Notes under the pieces: model-generated
Databases searched by the model: none
Seen by the model: only the letters and a program-made list of their open reading frames with translations
What the model was told of the DNA's origin: nothing
Shown here: in pieces, positions 26,202 to 35,042 of the stretch
Layout: each line of letters starts with the position of its first letter
Position numbering within the stretch: the first letter of the stretch is position 1
Translations under genes and position numbers: made by a program
From: Agarilytica sp033852165
Lineage (GTDB): Bacteria; Pseudomonadota; Gammaproteobacteria; Pseudomonadales; Cellvibrionaceae
Length of the DNA stretch: 64,000 nt
Assembly: GCA_033852165.1 (NCBI GenBank)
Contig: JAWSUZ010000006.1
Location: 1 to 64,000, forward strand
Direction: 5' to 3'

Positions 26202-27243
26202 TACTTTGTTCTTTTTGAAGCAGTTCGCACGTTGCGGTGTCCCCATAAAGTAGATGCAGACGATCCGATATATTTTTCAAACCAAGCCCCGTGGATTGGG
26301 TCGTATCGTCAAGATCTAAACGCCCCTCGTTCATCACCTCAATTTCGATGAAGTATGCAGACTGTTTAATCGTCAGGCTCACATCACCGCCCGCCTTACT
26401 CGTATTCACTCCATGTTTGATTGCATTCTCCACCAACAGCTGAATCATCATAGGAGGAACAGAATAGTTACAGACACCTTCTGCAATCGATTTAGAAAAC
26501 CGTAAACGGTCTTCATACTGAATACTCGATACGGCAATATAATTATCGACAAGGCGCACTTCATTTTCGATGGACGTTTTATCATTTTTATGCGATTCCA
26601 TACAAAACCGAAGTAATTCCGAGAACGCACGTAATACCTCTTGTGATTTTGTTGTGTCAATCGCGATTAGAGAGCAAAGGTTATTTAAACCATTGAATAA
26701 AAAATGAGGACTAATTTGATTGGACAGCGAGCTTAACTTTGCGCCTTCGAGCTCAACCTGAATATCAAGTTTATCGCTCTCTAGCTCATGGTTTATTTTG
26801 GCTGTCTTGCTGAGTGAATAGAGTAAGCACCAGCCAACCTGCAAGATATAGGAATAAATAAAGCTCACGAATATTTCATCAAAATGTCGCGGCGTATTAA
26901 TCGACTCTCTCTGTAGCTGTTCAAACCAAGCATCACTCGTTGAAATAGAAAACGGCACGTAATAGACGACCGGAATCACTGCGATCAAATTAAACCCGAG
27001 AATCAAGCTAAAAGACTCCAATACCGACAGCTTCTGCCAATGGCTCTGGATATATAAAACCCGAAACATGAGCAACAACGGTAAAGTTAGAGAGAAACGT
27101 AAACACTCAGAAAAAATAGCCGAATGAAAAAAGCCCTGCTCGGCATCTATACTCGATAACGACAATAGCGCCGTGGCGAGCAGCCATCCACTAATATGGC
27201 ATAACCAAAACATCCTCTGTACGGGAATAAATGTCATGTGCAT
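26146..27243 (-). CDS. LytS/YehU-type sensor histidine kinase
   Basis: 365 residues. Four hydrophobic segments lie in the first 145 residues (about 11-30, 45-63, 78-97, 125-145). A short coiled linker follows, then a His_kinase domain with phospho-acceptor His180 in NQISPHFLFNGLNNL. The ATPase domain has QLLVENAIKHGV (N box) and TGLGLKNISDRLHLLYG (G box). The C-terminus VALLRLP is the normal end strand of the family; the last residues (KEVFYERNHC) come from the overlap with the regulator start. It is the first gene of the kinase-regulator-exbD operon. The ligand is unknown; ATG 27243 and 27237 are both possible starts. Confidence 0.88.
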   Translation of the reverse strand: MHMTFIPVQRMFWLCHISGWLLATALLSLSSIDAEQGFFHSAIFSECLRFSLTLPLLLMFRVLYIQSHWQKLSVLESFSLILGFNLIAVIPVVYYVPFSISTSDAWFEQLQRESINTPRHFDEIFVSFIYSYILQVGWCLLYSLSKTAKINHELESDKLDIQVELEGAKLSSLSNQISPHFLFNGLNNLCSLIAIDTTKSQEVLRAFSELLRFCMESHKNDKTSIENEVRLVDNYIAVSSIQYEDRLRFSKSIAEGVCNYSVPPMMIQLLVENAIKHGVNTSKAGGDVSLTIKQSAYFIEIEVMNEGRLDLDDTTQSTGLGLKNISDRLHLLYGDTATCELLQKEQSIVALLRLPKEVFYERNHC

Positions 27244-27565
27244 TACTGGCTTAATCCTCGATCCTAATGTGCCGAACAGGCTTGGTTAAAATGCCGAGCA
27301 GTCCTGCTTAATGTGCCGAACAGGCTTAGTTATATTGTTACAGATGACCCACAGCTCCGCATGACAAACATGACGAACAGTACCCTCAAGTGTTGAACTG
27401 GGGTACTAGCTGATAAGCGGTTAAGCCCAGCCACAAGTACGCAATTTTGCTGGATCTGTCCCAACTTCTCAGGCAAAATTGCGGCCCATTTGCCCCAAAC
27501 ATTTAACCCTTATTGTAATCGAAAAGCCCTATCAAGATTTTCGCGTACAAGCAGGGAGAGTATCC
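27244..27565. other. Intergenic region between kinase and speA, with a 22-bp repeat
   Basis: 322 bp between divergent genes. At 27266-27334 a unit of about 22 bp (AATGTGCCGAACAGGCTTGG type) is repeated three times with drift in the middle copy. Promoters of both operons should be here; none could be assigned with confidence. Confidence 0.55.
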
Positions 27566-29488
27566 ATGACACACACAAAAGATAAAACCGCCTGGAGCAC
27601 TAAAGACTCCGCACAGCTCTATGGCGTAGAACGCTGGAGCAACGATTATTTCGGCCTTTCCGACGATGGAAAGGTCACTGCAAAAACACTGAACACCCAA
27701 GTCCCCATTATGGACATTGTCGATGGGATGATCGAAAGAGACCTGCAGATGCCGGTACTGCTGCGTATCGAGAACATCCTTGATGCTCAAATTTATCGGC
27801 TGAACACCGCGTTCTCCGAAGCCATCAAAACCCTCGGCTACCAAGCCCCGTATCGCGGCGTTTACCCGATCAAGGTTAACCAACAAGCCCAAATCATCGA
27901 AGAAATCGCCGATTTTGGTGCTCGCTTCCAGCATGGCTTCGAGGTCGGCAGCAAACCTGAAATGATTGCCGCTTTATCAACCTTGGAGGAACCCGGTAGC
28001 CTCATTATCTGCAATGGATACAAAGATGCCGAATTTATCGATTTGGGCTTGTACGCCATTAAACTCGGCTTTACTTGCTTTTTCGTCATCGAAACACCAT
28101 CTGAACTGCCCATTATTATCGAGCGCAGCAGAGCTCTAGGTATATCCCCAACCATTGGGGTACGGGTAAAAATGACCACCCAGGTAAGCGGCCATTGGAA
28201 CAGCACCAGCGGTGATCGCAGTGTATTCGGGTTAACCACAACCCAGCTGATCGACGTCGTCGACACCCTTAAAAAAGAGGGGATGCTCGATTGCTTACAA
28301 TTGCTGCACTGCCACCTTGGTTCTCAAATTCCGAATATTCAAGATATTCGCAACGGCATTGTTGAGGCCTGTCGCTTTTACGCCGGTTTAGTCGCCGAAG
28401 GAGCAGAGCTAACTCATATTGATCTTGGCGGTGGCCTAGCAGTCGACTATTCCGGCGCTGCCAAAAATGAAAATCAAAGCCGTAACTACACCTTAATTGA
28501 GTACTGTGAAGATATTGTTGACACGCTTAAGCAAACCTTTGACCAGTTAGATATCACTCACCCCACGATTATTACGGAGTCGGGAAGAGCCACTGTCGCC
28601 TACTCCTCGATATTGATTTTTAATATTTTGGATACCAATACATTTGAGCCAAAAATATTGCCCGAGTTGCCAGGTGATCCGCATCCGGTCATTAAAAATC
28701 TGCAAGAAGTGCTACAAGACTTGACTGAAAACCGCCTGCAAGAAAATTATAACGATGCTCACTACTATCGGAATGAAGCACGAGAACAATTTAAACGCGG
28801 CCAAATGAACCTCAGAATACGCTCTGTCGCCGAGAATCTTTTTCTCGAAATTATGCATGCTATTGTCGCCCTATCGGAAACAATGGAACAAAAACCCCCA
28901 GAACTTGAAGGTTTAAAAGCCTCCCTCGCGGATATTTATTACGGTAACTTTAGTTTGTTTCAATCGTTACCTGATATTTGGGCGATTGGTCAGCAATTTC
29001 CCATCATGCCCATTCACCGGCTCGATGAAAGACCCTCGCGTGACGCGGTGATTGCCGACATTACCTGTGATTGTGACGGTAAAATCGATAGTTTTATTAG
29101 TAACCAACAAGAAAAACCCACGCTTCAAGTTCACGAGTTAAAACCCGATGAAGAATATTACTTAGGTGTATTTTTGGTCGGCGCTTATCAAGAAACGTTG
29201 GGCGATTTGCATAATTTATTTGGCGATACCAATGTCGTTAGCGTGCGACTCAATGCTGACGGCAGCTTTGATTTTGTTAAAGAGATACACGGCGATACGA
29301 TAGCCGACGTATTAAGTTACGTTGAGTTTCAACCAAAAGAGCTTATCACGCGCTACCGAAATACCGCAGAACGAGCGGTTCGTGAAGGCCGTATTACCGC
29401 ACGCGAGCGCGCCAAAATGATCAACAATTTTAATGAAAGTATGCGCGGTTATACTTACTACGAAAAAGAAAACGAGAGGCCAGTATAA
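27566..29488 (+). CDS. speA: Biosynthetic arginine decarboxylase
   Basis: 640 residues from ATG 27566 (MTHTKDKTAWSTKDS), preceded by AGGGAGAG; upstream in-frame codons lack a ribosome-binding site. PLP-dependent fold III decarboxylase: the PLP lysine is in GVYPIKVNQQ, LLHCHLGSQIPN follows, the Gly-rich phosphate loop is HIDLGGGLAVDY, and the C-terminal substrate half contains DITCDCDGKID with the catalytic Cys context. It converts arginine to agmatine, the entry to putrescine or to agmatine-derived polyamines. It overlaps the next gene by one base (TAATG), starting a tightly packed polyamine operon without an agmatinase. Confidence 0.95.
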   Translation: MTHTKDKTAWSTKDSAQLYGVERWSNDYFGLSDDGKVTAKTLNTQVPIMDIVDGMIERDLQMPVLLRIENILDAQIYRLNTAFSEAIKTLGYQAPYRGVYPIKVNQQAQIIEEIADFGARFQHGFEVGSKPEMIAALSTLEEPGSLIICNGYKDAEFIDLGLYAIKLGFTCFFVIETPSELPIIIERSRALGISPTIGVRVKMTTQVSGHWNSTSGDRSVFGLTTTQLIDVVDTLKKEGMLDCLQLLHCHLGSQIPNIQDIRNGIVEACRFYAGLVAEGAELTHIDLGGGLAVDYSGAAKNENQSRNYTLIEYCEDIVDTLKQTFDQLDITHPTIITESGRATVAYSSILIFNILDTNTFEPKILPELPGDPHPVIKNLQEVLQDLTENRLQENYNDAHYYRNEAREQFKRGQMNLRIRSVAENLFLEIMHAIVALSETMEQKPPELEGLKASLADIYYGNFSLFQSLPDIWAIGQQFPIMPIHRLDERPSRDAVIADITCDCDGKIDSFISNQQEKPTLQVHELKPDEEYYLGVFLVGAYQETLGDLHNLFGDTNVVSVRLNADGSFDFVKEIHGDTIADVLSYVEFQPKELITRYRNTAERAVREGRITARERAKMINNFNESMRGYTYYEKENERPV

Positions 29489-30699
29489 TGTCTACTGTAT
29501 TAATCATTGGCGCAGGTGGCGTCGGGCAAGTCGTCATACAAAAATGTGCTCAGGCATCCCATGTATTTTCTAATATTGTTCTGGCCAGCCGAACAGAATC
29601 GAAATGTAAAAAAATTGCTGAAGGCGTTAAAGAAAAAACGGGCATTGAGATAACGACCGCATGCATCGACGCAGATGATGTTCCGGCCTTAGTCACGTTA
29701 ATCAAGCAAGTCGATCCCGTCATGGTGATTAACGTTGCTCTGCCCTATCAAGATCTGACGATTATGGACGCGTGCTTAGAAGCGGGCGTTCATTATTTGG
29801 ATACAGCCAATTATGAACCCATCGATACGGCTAAATTCGAATACAAGTGGCAGTGGGCTTATCAAGAGAAGTTTAAAGAAGCGGGACTTATGGCGCTGCT
29901 GGGTTCTGGCTTTGACCCTGGCGCAACGAATGTATTTACCGCTTACCTAGCGAAACATTATTTTGATGAAATTCATACGCTGGACATTATCGATGTTAAT
30001 GGCGGTGATCATGGCTATCCATTTGCCACCAATTTTAATCCTGAAATCAATATTCGGGAAGTGACGGCAGAATGCCGTCATTGGGAAAACGGTGAGTTTG
30101 TCGAAACGCCAGCGATGTCGTTGCAGCAAAAATTTGATTGTCCTGAGAGCGTCGGTGAATATGACATTTACCGTATGTATCATGAGGAATTAGAATCGCT
30201 TACCCAACATTATCCAACATTGAAAAAAGCACAGTTTTGGATGAGCTTTTCTGACAGTTATTTAAAACACCTCGAAGTACTCGGGAATGTTGGCATGACG
30301 AGTATCGACGCTATTGAATTTCAAGGGCAACAAATTGTGCCCATACAATTTTTAAAAGCCTTGCTACCCGAACCCTCTACTTTAGGTCCGCGCACAGTAG
30401 GTAAAACGTGTATCGGTTGCTATGTCACTGGGATAAAAGACGGGAAACCGAAAACCGCTTACCTTTACAATATTTGCGACCATCAAGAATGCTATAAAGA
30501 AGTCGGCTCTCAGGCGATTTCATATACCACTGGCGTCCCTACGATGATCGGAGCGAAGATGATGCTTGAAGGCAAATGGATGAAGCCTGGCGTTTGGAAC
30601 ATTGAGCAGATGGACCCTGATGCCTTTTTGGGGGATATGACAAAATACGGTTTACCCTGGAAGGTGATCGAAGATCCTGATTTTTCTCTTTTAAAATAA
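29488..30699 (+). CDS. Carboxynorspermidine dehydrogenase-type reductase (saccharopine dehydrogenase family)
   Basis: 403 residues. The N-terminal Rossmann loop is VLIIGAGGVGQVV, followed by saccharopine-dehydrogenase-like segments (LLGSGFDPGATNVFTAYL, VNGGDHGYPFATNFNPEINIRE). The family condenses L-aspartate beta-semialdehyde with a diamine and reduces the imine with NADPH, giving carboxynorspermidine (from diaminopropane), carboxyspermidine (from putrescine) or carboxyaminopropylagmatine (from agmatine). Placement directly after speA, with no ureohydrolase between, makes agmatine a serious candidate substrate. Substrate choice cannot be read by eye. Confidence 0.88.
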   Translation: MSTVLIIGAGGVGQVVIQKCAQASHVFSNIVLASRTESKCKKIAEGVKEKTGIEITTACIDADDVPALVTLIKQVDPVMVINVALPYQDLTIMDACLEAGVHYLDTANYEPIDTAKFEYKWQWAYQEKFKEAGLMALLGSGFDPGATNVFTAYLAKHYFDEIHTLDIIDVNGGDHGYPFATNFNPEINIREVTAECRHWENGEFVETPAMSLQQKFDCPESVGEYDIYRMYHEELESLTQHYPTLKKAQFWMSFSDSYLKHLEVLGNVGMTSIDAIEFQGQQIVPIQFLKALLPEPSTLGPRTVGKTCIGCYVTGIKDGKPKTAYLYNICDHQECYKEVGSQAISYTTGVPTMIGAKMMLEGKWMKPGVWNIEQMDPDAFLGDMTKYGLPWKVIEDPDFSLLK

Positions 30700-31893
30700 G
30701 TGACGATTCCAGTTATGCCCATTGCGAGTCAAACATTTCTTAATTTCGATGCTACACGAGTGCCATCTCCGTGTTTTGTGGTGGATGAGGCGGCTATTGA
30801 AAACAACTTGAAAATACTCGCGCATGTCCAAGAACAAAGCGGCGCTAAAATATTACTGGCCCTCAAAGCGATTTCTATGCCGAGCTTGGCGCCACTTGTT
30901 CAGCGTTATTTATCCGGCACTTGTGCCAGTGGTTTACATGAAGCCAAATTAGGACGTGAATCCTTTAATGGTGAGGTGCATACTTTTTGCAGTGCTTATA
31001 AAGAAGATGAGTTAGCCCAAATACTCAAAATTTCGGATCATGTGGTTTTTAATTCGCTTGCGCAATGGCAACGCTTTCAGCCGCTTATTAAGGCTGCCGT
31101 TCAACAGCGGCCAGAATTGAAGTTTGGATTTCGTTTAAATCCTCAACATTCGGAAGGTGCCACCCCCATTTACGATCCTTGCGCGCCTTGTTCGCGCTTA
31201 GGTATTCCTGCGGATCAATTGGCGTCGTTTGATGATTCCTCTTTTGAGGGCATTAGCGGTTTGCATTTTCATACCTTGTGCGAACAAAGTTTCGAGCCGC
31301 TTGCGCGTACCTTGGATGTGATTGAGGAAAGGTTTGGCAGTCTATTGAAAAAGTTGTCGTGGTTAAATTTTGGCGGCGGCCATCATATTACGGCTGAGGG
31401 TTATGATACTGAGGCTTTAACTCAGCGTATTAAGCTGATACAAAACAAATATGATTTGCAGGTATATTTGGAGCCTGGCGAAGCGATTGCGATTAACACT
31501 GGGGTGTTAGTCAGTGAGGTGTTGGACATTACGCATAATGCCTTAGACCTTGCCATTATCGATACTTCGGCGACTTGCCATATGCCGGATACTTTGGAGA
31601 TGCCTTATCGGGCTCATGTTTTTTATGCGGCTGAAGCTAATGAGAAGAAGCATACTTACCGATTGGGCGGGCAAACGTGTTTGGCGGGTGATGTGATGGG
31701 CGATTATAGTTTTGATGAGCCTTTACGTATTGGGCAGCGTTTGATGTTTGATGATATGAGTCATTATACGATGGTGAAGACGAATACGTTTAACGGTATT
31801 AATTTGCCTTCTATTGCGTTGTGGAATTCGAAAACGGATGCGCTTAAAATCGTGAATAAATTTGGTTATGAGGATTTTAGGTCTCGGCTTTGA
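30700..31893 (+). CDS. nspC-like: Carboxynorspermidine decarboxylase-type enzyme
   Basis: 397 residues, fold III PLP enzyme related to DapDC/NspC. Features: PLP lysine in LLALKAISMPS, GLHFHTLCEQS, Gly-rich LNFGGGHHIT, EPGEAIAIN and the substrate-side TSATCHMPDTLEMPYRA with Cys. It removes the carboxyl group from the product of the preceding reductase to give the triamine. GTG at 30700 directly abuts the previous stop codon; ATG at 30715 is an alternative. From about 31300 the coding strand becomes markedly G/T-rich compared with speA, and this continues through rraA. Confidence 0.88.
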   Translation: MTIPVMPIASQTFLNFDATRVPSPCFVVDEAAIENNLKILAHVQEQSGAKILLALKAISMPSLAPLVQRYLSGTCASGLHEAKLGRESFNGEVHTFCSAYKEDELAQILKISDHVVFNSLAQWQRFQPLIKAAVQQRPELKFGFRLNPQHSEGATPIYDPCAPCSRLGIPADQLASFDDSSFEGISGLHFHTLCEQSFEPLARTLDVIEERFGSLLKKLSWLNFGGGHHITAEGYDTEALTQRIKLIQNKYDLQVYLEPGEAIAINTGVLVSEVLDITHNALDLAIIDTSATCHMPDTLEMPYRAHVFYAAEANEKKHTYRLGGQTCLAGDVMGDYSFDEPLRIGQRLMFDDMSHYTMVKTNTFNGINLPSIALWNSKTDALKIVNKFGYEDFRSRL

Positions 31894-31981
31894 GGTTGTT
31901 AGATTCTGGCGGAAATCCCATTTTAAAACTAAATATTAATTATTTTATTTAAATTTTTATCTTTTTCAAGAGTGTAAGCTT

Positions 31982-32464
31982 ATGAGTTTTGTGACTCCGG
32001 ATCTTTGTGATGATTTTCCTGATGATGTGCGTGTGTTGGCGCCGATGTTAAACAATTACGGTGGTAGGCGTAATTTTCACGGTAAGATTGTGACGGTTAA
32101 GTGTCATGAGGATAATTCTCTTGTGAAGGAGCAGGCGGGTTTGGCTGGTGAGGGGCGTGTGTTAGTTGTCGACGGTGGCGGTTCGTTAAGGAAGGCGCTT
32201 CTCGGTGATATGATCGCGGAGAATGCAGTTAAGAATGGTTGGGCGGGTTTTGTTATTTATGGCTGCATTCGTGATGTTGATGCGATTTCGGCGTTGGATT
32301 TGGGTGTGCAGGCCTTGAATACTATTCCGCTTAAAACGGAGAAGCGTGGCATTGGGGATCTTAATGTTCCGATTACGTTTGGTGGGGTTACGATTAATCC
32401 TGGTGAGTATATTTATGCCGATAATAATGGGGTTGTGGTTTCTAGTAAGTCCTTGATTGATTAA
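31982..32464 (+). CDS. rraA: RraA-family regulator of RNase E
   Basis: 160 residues, standard length. Conserved elements: VTVKCHEDNSLVKE, VLVVDGGGSLRKALLGDMIAENAVKNGW (core GDMIAENA) and GFVIYGCIRDVDAI, which form the trimer pocket of RraA. RraA binds RNase E and slows mRNA decay in Escherichia coli; homologues can also be aldolases, but those keep a different metal site. It lies 88 bp after the polyamine decarboxylase gene and is followed by a strong hairpin, so it may be co-transcribed. Confidence 0.9.
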   Translation: MSFVTPDLCDDFPDDVRVLAPMLNNYGGRRNFHGKIVTVKCHEDNSLVKEQAGLAGEGRVLVVDGGGSLRKALLGDMIAENAVKNGWAGFVIYGCIRDVDAISALDLGVQALNTIPLKTEKRGIGDLNVPITFGGVTINPGEYIYADNNGVVVSSKSLID

Positions 32465-32715
32465 AACAAAAAGGAACGGAGCTGAATTTGGCAAATGGGT
32501 CGAGACCGTTTCAGAGCTTGGGCAGGTGCTCACAAGACACGCCGTAAATACTTCCCTGTAGGCTCTGCACCGCCATCCATGGCGGAGCAAGGTCTTGCAA
32601 ACACCTACCCAACCCCTGCAACTCAGTACCGATATTCAATCTTTTTTAAAGCACTTAATGCTAACCGCCATAAACAGCGCCGTCATGAAAGCAAAACAAC
32701 ACTTCCAATCAGACA

Positions 32716-32747
32716 TAAAAAAAGAGGCGCTGTTAGCGCCTCTTTTT
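32716..32747. terminator. Bidirectional rho-independent terminator
   Basis: AAAAAAAGAGGCGC pairs with GCGCCTCTTTTT around TGTTA, with A and T runs on both sides. It can end rraA (plus) and the outer-membrane gene (minus). Confidence 0.85.
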
Positions 32748-32770
32748 CGATATGAAACACTCGAAAAAAC

Positions 32771-33526
32771 TTAGAACTTAATGTTTGCACCTAAGTACGC
32801 ACCAGAGAATGAGATATCCCCCTCGAAATCGTCTTCATCACCTAAGTCGATTGCGAACGAACGATAACCCAACTCCAAACCGATTTCGGCAACGATTGAA
32901 AGCTCTATTCCATAGCCAAGAGCAGCACGGAAGTCAGTAACAGATTTATCATCATATGAAATGTAATTCGCGGCACCTGTTACATATAAACCAGTGAAGG
33001 GTAAGTCGATTTTTGTTTGAACATATAACATGGGAAGAACGCCGTCGACTTCTTCAGATCTTATTGCTCCCGAATCAGCACCAATCGTACCCACTGCTTC
33101 AACTTCAACATCAAACTGTCTGAATGTTAAACCCACGTCAAACATAGCAATTTCATAGTAAAGAACTGCATCAAGCATCGTGATGTCAATTTCAGTCGCT
33201 ACTTCACTGTCAGCAGTAAAATTCGCATCAGCAAAATTAAACACTGTGGAAATCGTACCCGTTCCTTTAGTAGAGATACTAGACTGCTCTAAGCGAACAT
33301 TCGGAATGACGGGAACCCAGTGTTCAAAGGCTACATAAAAGTAGTTATTCGTCTCGTCATCTATCCCTAGGTCTTCAACATCGGTAGACGTACCACCCAG
33401 ATCACCCGAAACTTCTGTCGCCCAACCACCCGCTCCGGCGTAGACGGAGAAGAAAGGTGTTGCATCGATGGCGAAGGCTGGCGTTGACGCGATAATTAAC
33501 ATGGTAGTCGCAAGAAACTTTTTCAT
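32771..33526 (-). CDS. Outer-membrane beta-barrel protein (TIGR04219-like)
   Basis: 251 residues from ATG 33526, preceded by a strong AGGGGG; a longer in-frame extension to 33691 lacks such a site. The signal peptide is MKKFLATTMLIIASTPAFA, cut before IDATPFF. The mature part alternates short amphipathic strands and ends in Phe (SFSGAYLGANIKF), the usual signal for barrel assembly. The layout (FFSVYAGAGGWATEVSG, an FEHWVPVIPNVRLE strand) matches a small family of marine gammaproteobacterial barrels of unknown function. It is monocistronic between two terminator or promoter gaps. Confidence 0.8.
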   Translation of the reverse strand: MKKFLATTMLIIASTPAFAIDATPFFSVYAGAGGWATEVSGDLGGTSTDVEDLGIDDETNNYFYVAFEHWVPVIPNVRLEQSSISTKGTGTISTVFNFADANFTADSEVATEIDITMLDAVLYYEIAMFDVGLTFRQFDVEVEAVGTIGADSGAIRSEEVDGVLPMLYVQTKIDLPFTGLYVTGAANYISYDDKSVTDFRAALGYGIELSIVAEIGLELGYRSFAIDLGDEDDFEGDISFSGAYLGANIKF

Positions 33527-33765
33527 AGTACCCCCTGGGTATAACTTTATAGCTATTAGATTACTGACAATATAGACGTTTTGCATGAGTCTAACAAACA
33601 TAGACCTTTGGTACAGGGCTAAATTGGGATGTATGGAAGGGCTTTTGTACGATTTTAGAAATAGTAGGCGAAAAGTGTATAGAACAAACAATTATTCACA
33701 CTCGCCAGATTACGGGGGCAAATGGAATCGAAAGGCGTTGTTTTACCTTGCTATAATATTCCGAT

Positions 33766-34650
33766 TTAGGAGGCTCTGCTTTTAATTGTTTCCCAAATTG
33801 CCACTGACAAAACGATTGCGCCGCCGAAAAAAACGATGGCTGAGGGTGTTTCATCGAGTAGTGCCCATGCGATCCCGGCACCAAATACGGGGGTCATGCA
33901 GCTGATTAGGCCGACTGTTTTAGCGGGTAGTCGCTTTAGGCTCATGGATAAAAATGTGTGCGCCGCAGCTGTGGAGAAGCAGCCTAACAGTAATATGTAG
34001 CCCCATGATTTCATTGAGAGGCTTTGAATTTCCGATACGTTGATGAACGGAACGAGCATTAGCGCTACGGCTAGGGTTTGGTGGCCCATAAGTGAAATAG
34101 AATTCACGTGTGGGAATAGGTATTTTTGCGAGGTGTTTCGCAGTGCAAAAATAAAGGCTGAAAAGACGCCCCATGAGGCACCGAGAAATGCGCCGCTGCC
34201 TAGGTCTCCGCTTAGGATGTCGTCTGAGACCATGAGGAATACGCCGAATAACATGACGCATGCGGCGGCTAGGTCGATTAATTTAGGCACTTGTTTTTTG
34301 AAAAAGGGTTCGATTAAAACGGTCATCACTGGGTAGCTAAACAATGCCACCATACCGACGGCAACGGTGGCCAAGCGGATTGAATAGAAGTATGTGACCC
34401 AGTGTATGCACAGTAGAAGACCTAGGCCATACACCCCCAGGTACTGTTTTAAAGACCCTAAACGGAAGGATGTTTTTTGTAATAGGAGCACTAACAGTAT
34501 CGCGATACTCGCTACTACGCTGCGTACTTGTGTAACACTAACGGCTTCAAGGGGGATTACCTTTGCAAAAAAGCCATTGAGGGCTAGGAGCAGAATCGAG
34601 GCGTAAAGGACAAGCAAGCCGGCTCGCGCCGAGTGAGAGTGGTCGTTCAT
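33766..34650 (-). CDS. DMT-superfamily (EamA) transporter
   Basis: 294 residues with ten predicted membrane segments in two EamA repeats (about 10-140 and 150-285). Typical pieces are LLVLYASILLLALNGFFAKV, YFYSIRLATVAVGMVALFSYP and GILISCMTPVFGAGIAWALLDE-like segments in the second repeat (read here as LISCMTPVFGAGIAWALL). Such proteins export metabolites or amino acids. The substrate is unknown. No operon partner; a repeat-bearing gap precedes it. Confidence 0.88.
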   Translation of the reverse strand: MNDHSHSARAGLLVLYASILLLALNGFFAKVIPLEAVSVTQVRSVVASIAILLVLLLQKTSFRLGSLKQYLGVYGLGLLLCIHWVTYFYSIRLATVAVGMVALFSYPVMTVLIEPFFKKQVPKLIDLAAACVMLFGVFLMVSDDILSGDLGSGAFLGASWGVFSAFIFALRNTSQKYLFPHVNSISLMGHQTLAVALMLVPFINVSEIQSLSMKSWGYILLLGCFSTAAAHTFLSMSLKRLPAKTVGLISCMTPVFGAGIAWALLDETPSAIVFFGGAIVLSVAIWETIKSRAS

Positions 34651-35041
34651 TTGATTAAATACCGCACACCAAAAGAGATAAAAACGTTAAACCGTCGCTG
34701 AAAAGCCGCGATGGTATCACCACAGAATAGTTATAGGCAGTTTTTTTGTTGGCCAGTAATTTATGTCTATTAGCCAGAACGCTACTCAGGTTGACCATAA
34801 TTCTAATTAGTGTCCATCCATAAACAGAGTCGTAGCGAGATGAAATTGAAATGGTTAGATTTGCGCTACTAGATATGGGCATTTGCTCATTGCAAATAAC
34901 CATGTCTGGTGGTGCGAAGATGGCCATTTAAATTTTGTCACAGTAGGCGCCTGTTTGTGGATGGGCACTAATTAGTGCCCGCCCATAAACCGGGTCGTAG
35001 CGAGAGCGATTTTAAAACACCTATTTATGGATCGACACTAA
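34651..35041. other. Intergenic region filled by two palindromic elements
   Basis: 391 bp between the DMT transporter start and the glucokinase stop. Most of 34805-35042 is a long and a short copy of the TTAGTGYCCRYCCATAAAC element. No gene is visible. Confidence 0.65.
34805..34972. mobile_element. Palindrome-ended element, long form
   Basis: It starts ATTAGTGTCCATCCATAAAC and ends GTTTGTGGATGGGCACTAAT, with a 130-bp non-coding centre. The ends are shared with the 73-bp copies at 20932 and 34970; the centre is not. Confidence 0.7.
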
Positions 35042-35042
35042 T
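34970..35042. mobile_element. 73-bp palindromic element, copy 2
   Basis: The ends are ATTAGTGCCCGCCCATAAAC and TTTATGGATCGACACTAAT, the same length as copy 1. The last base coincides with the end of the glucokinase stop codon and the first two bases overlap the long form. Confidence 0.75.
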
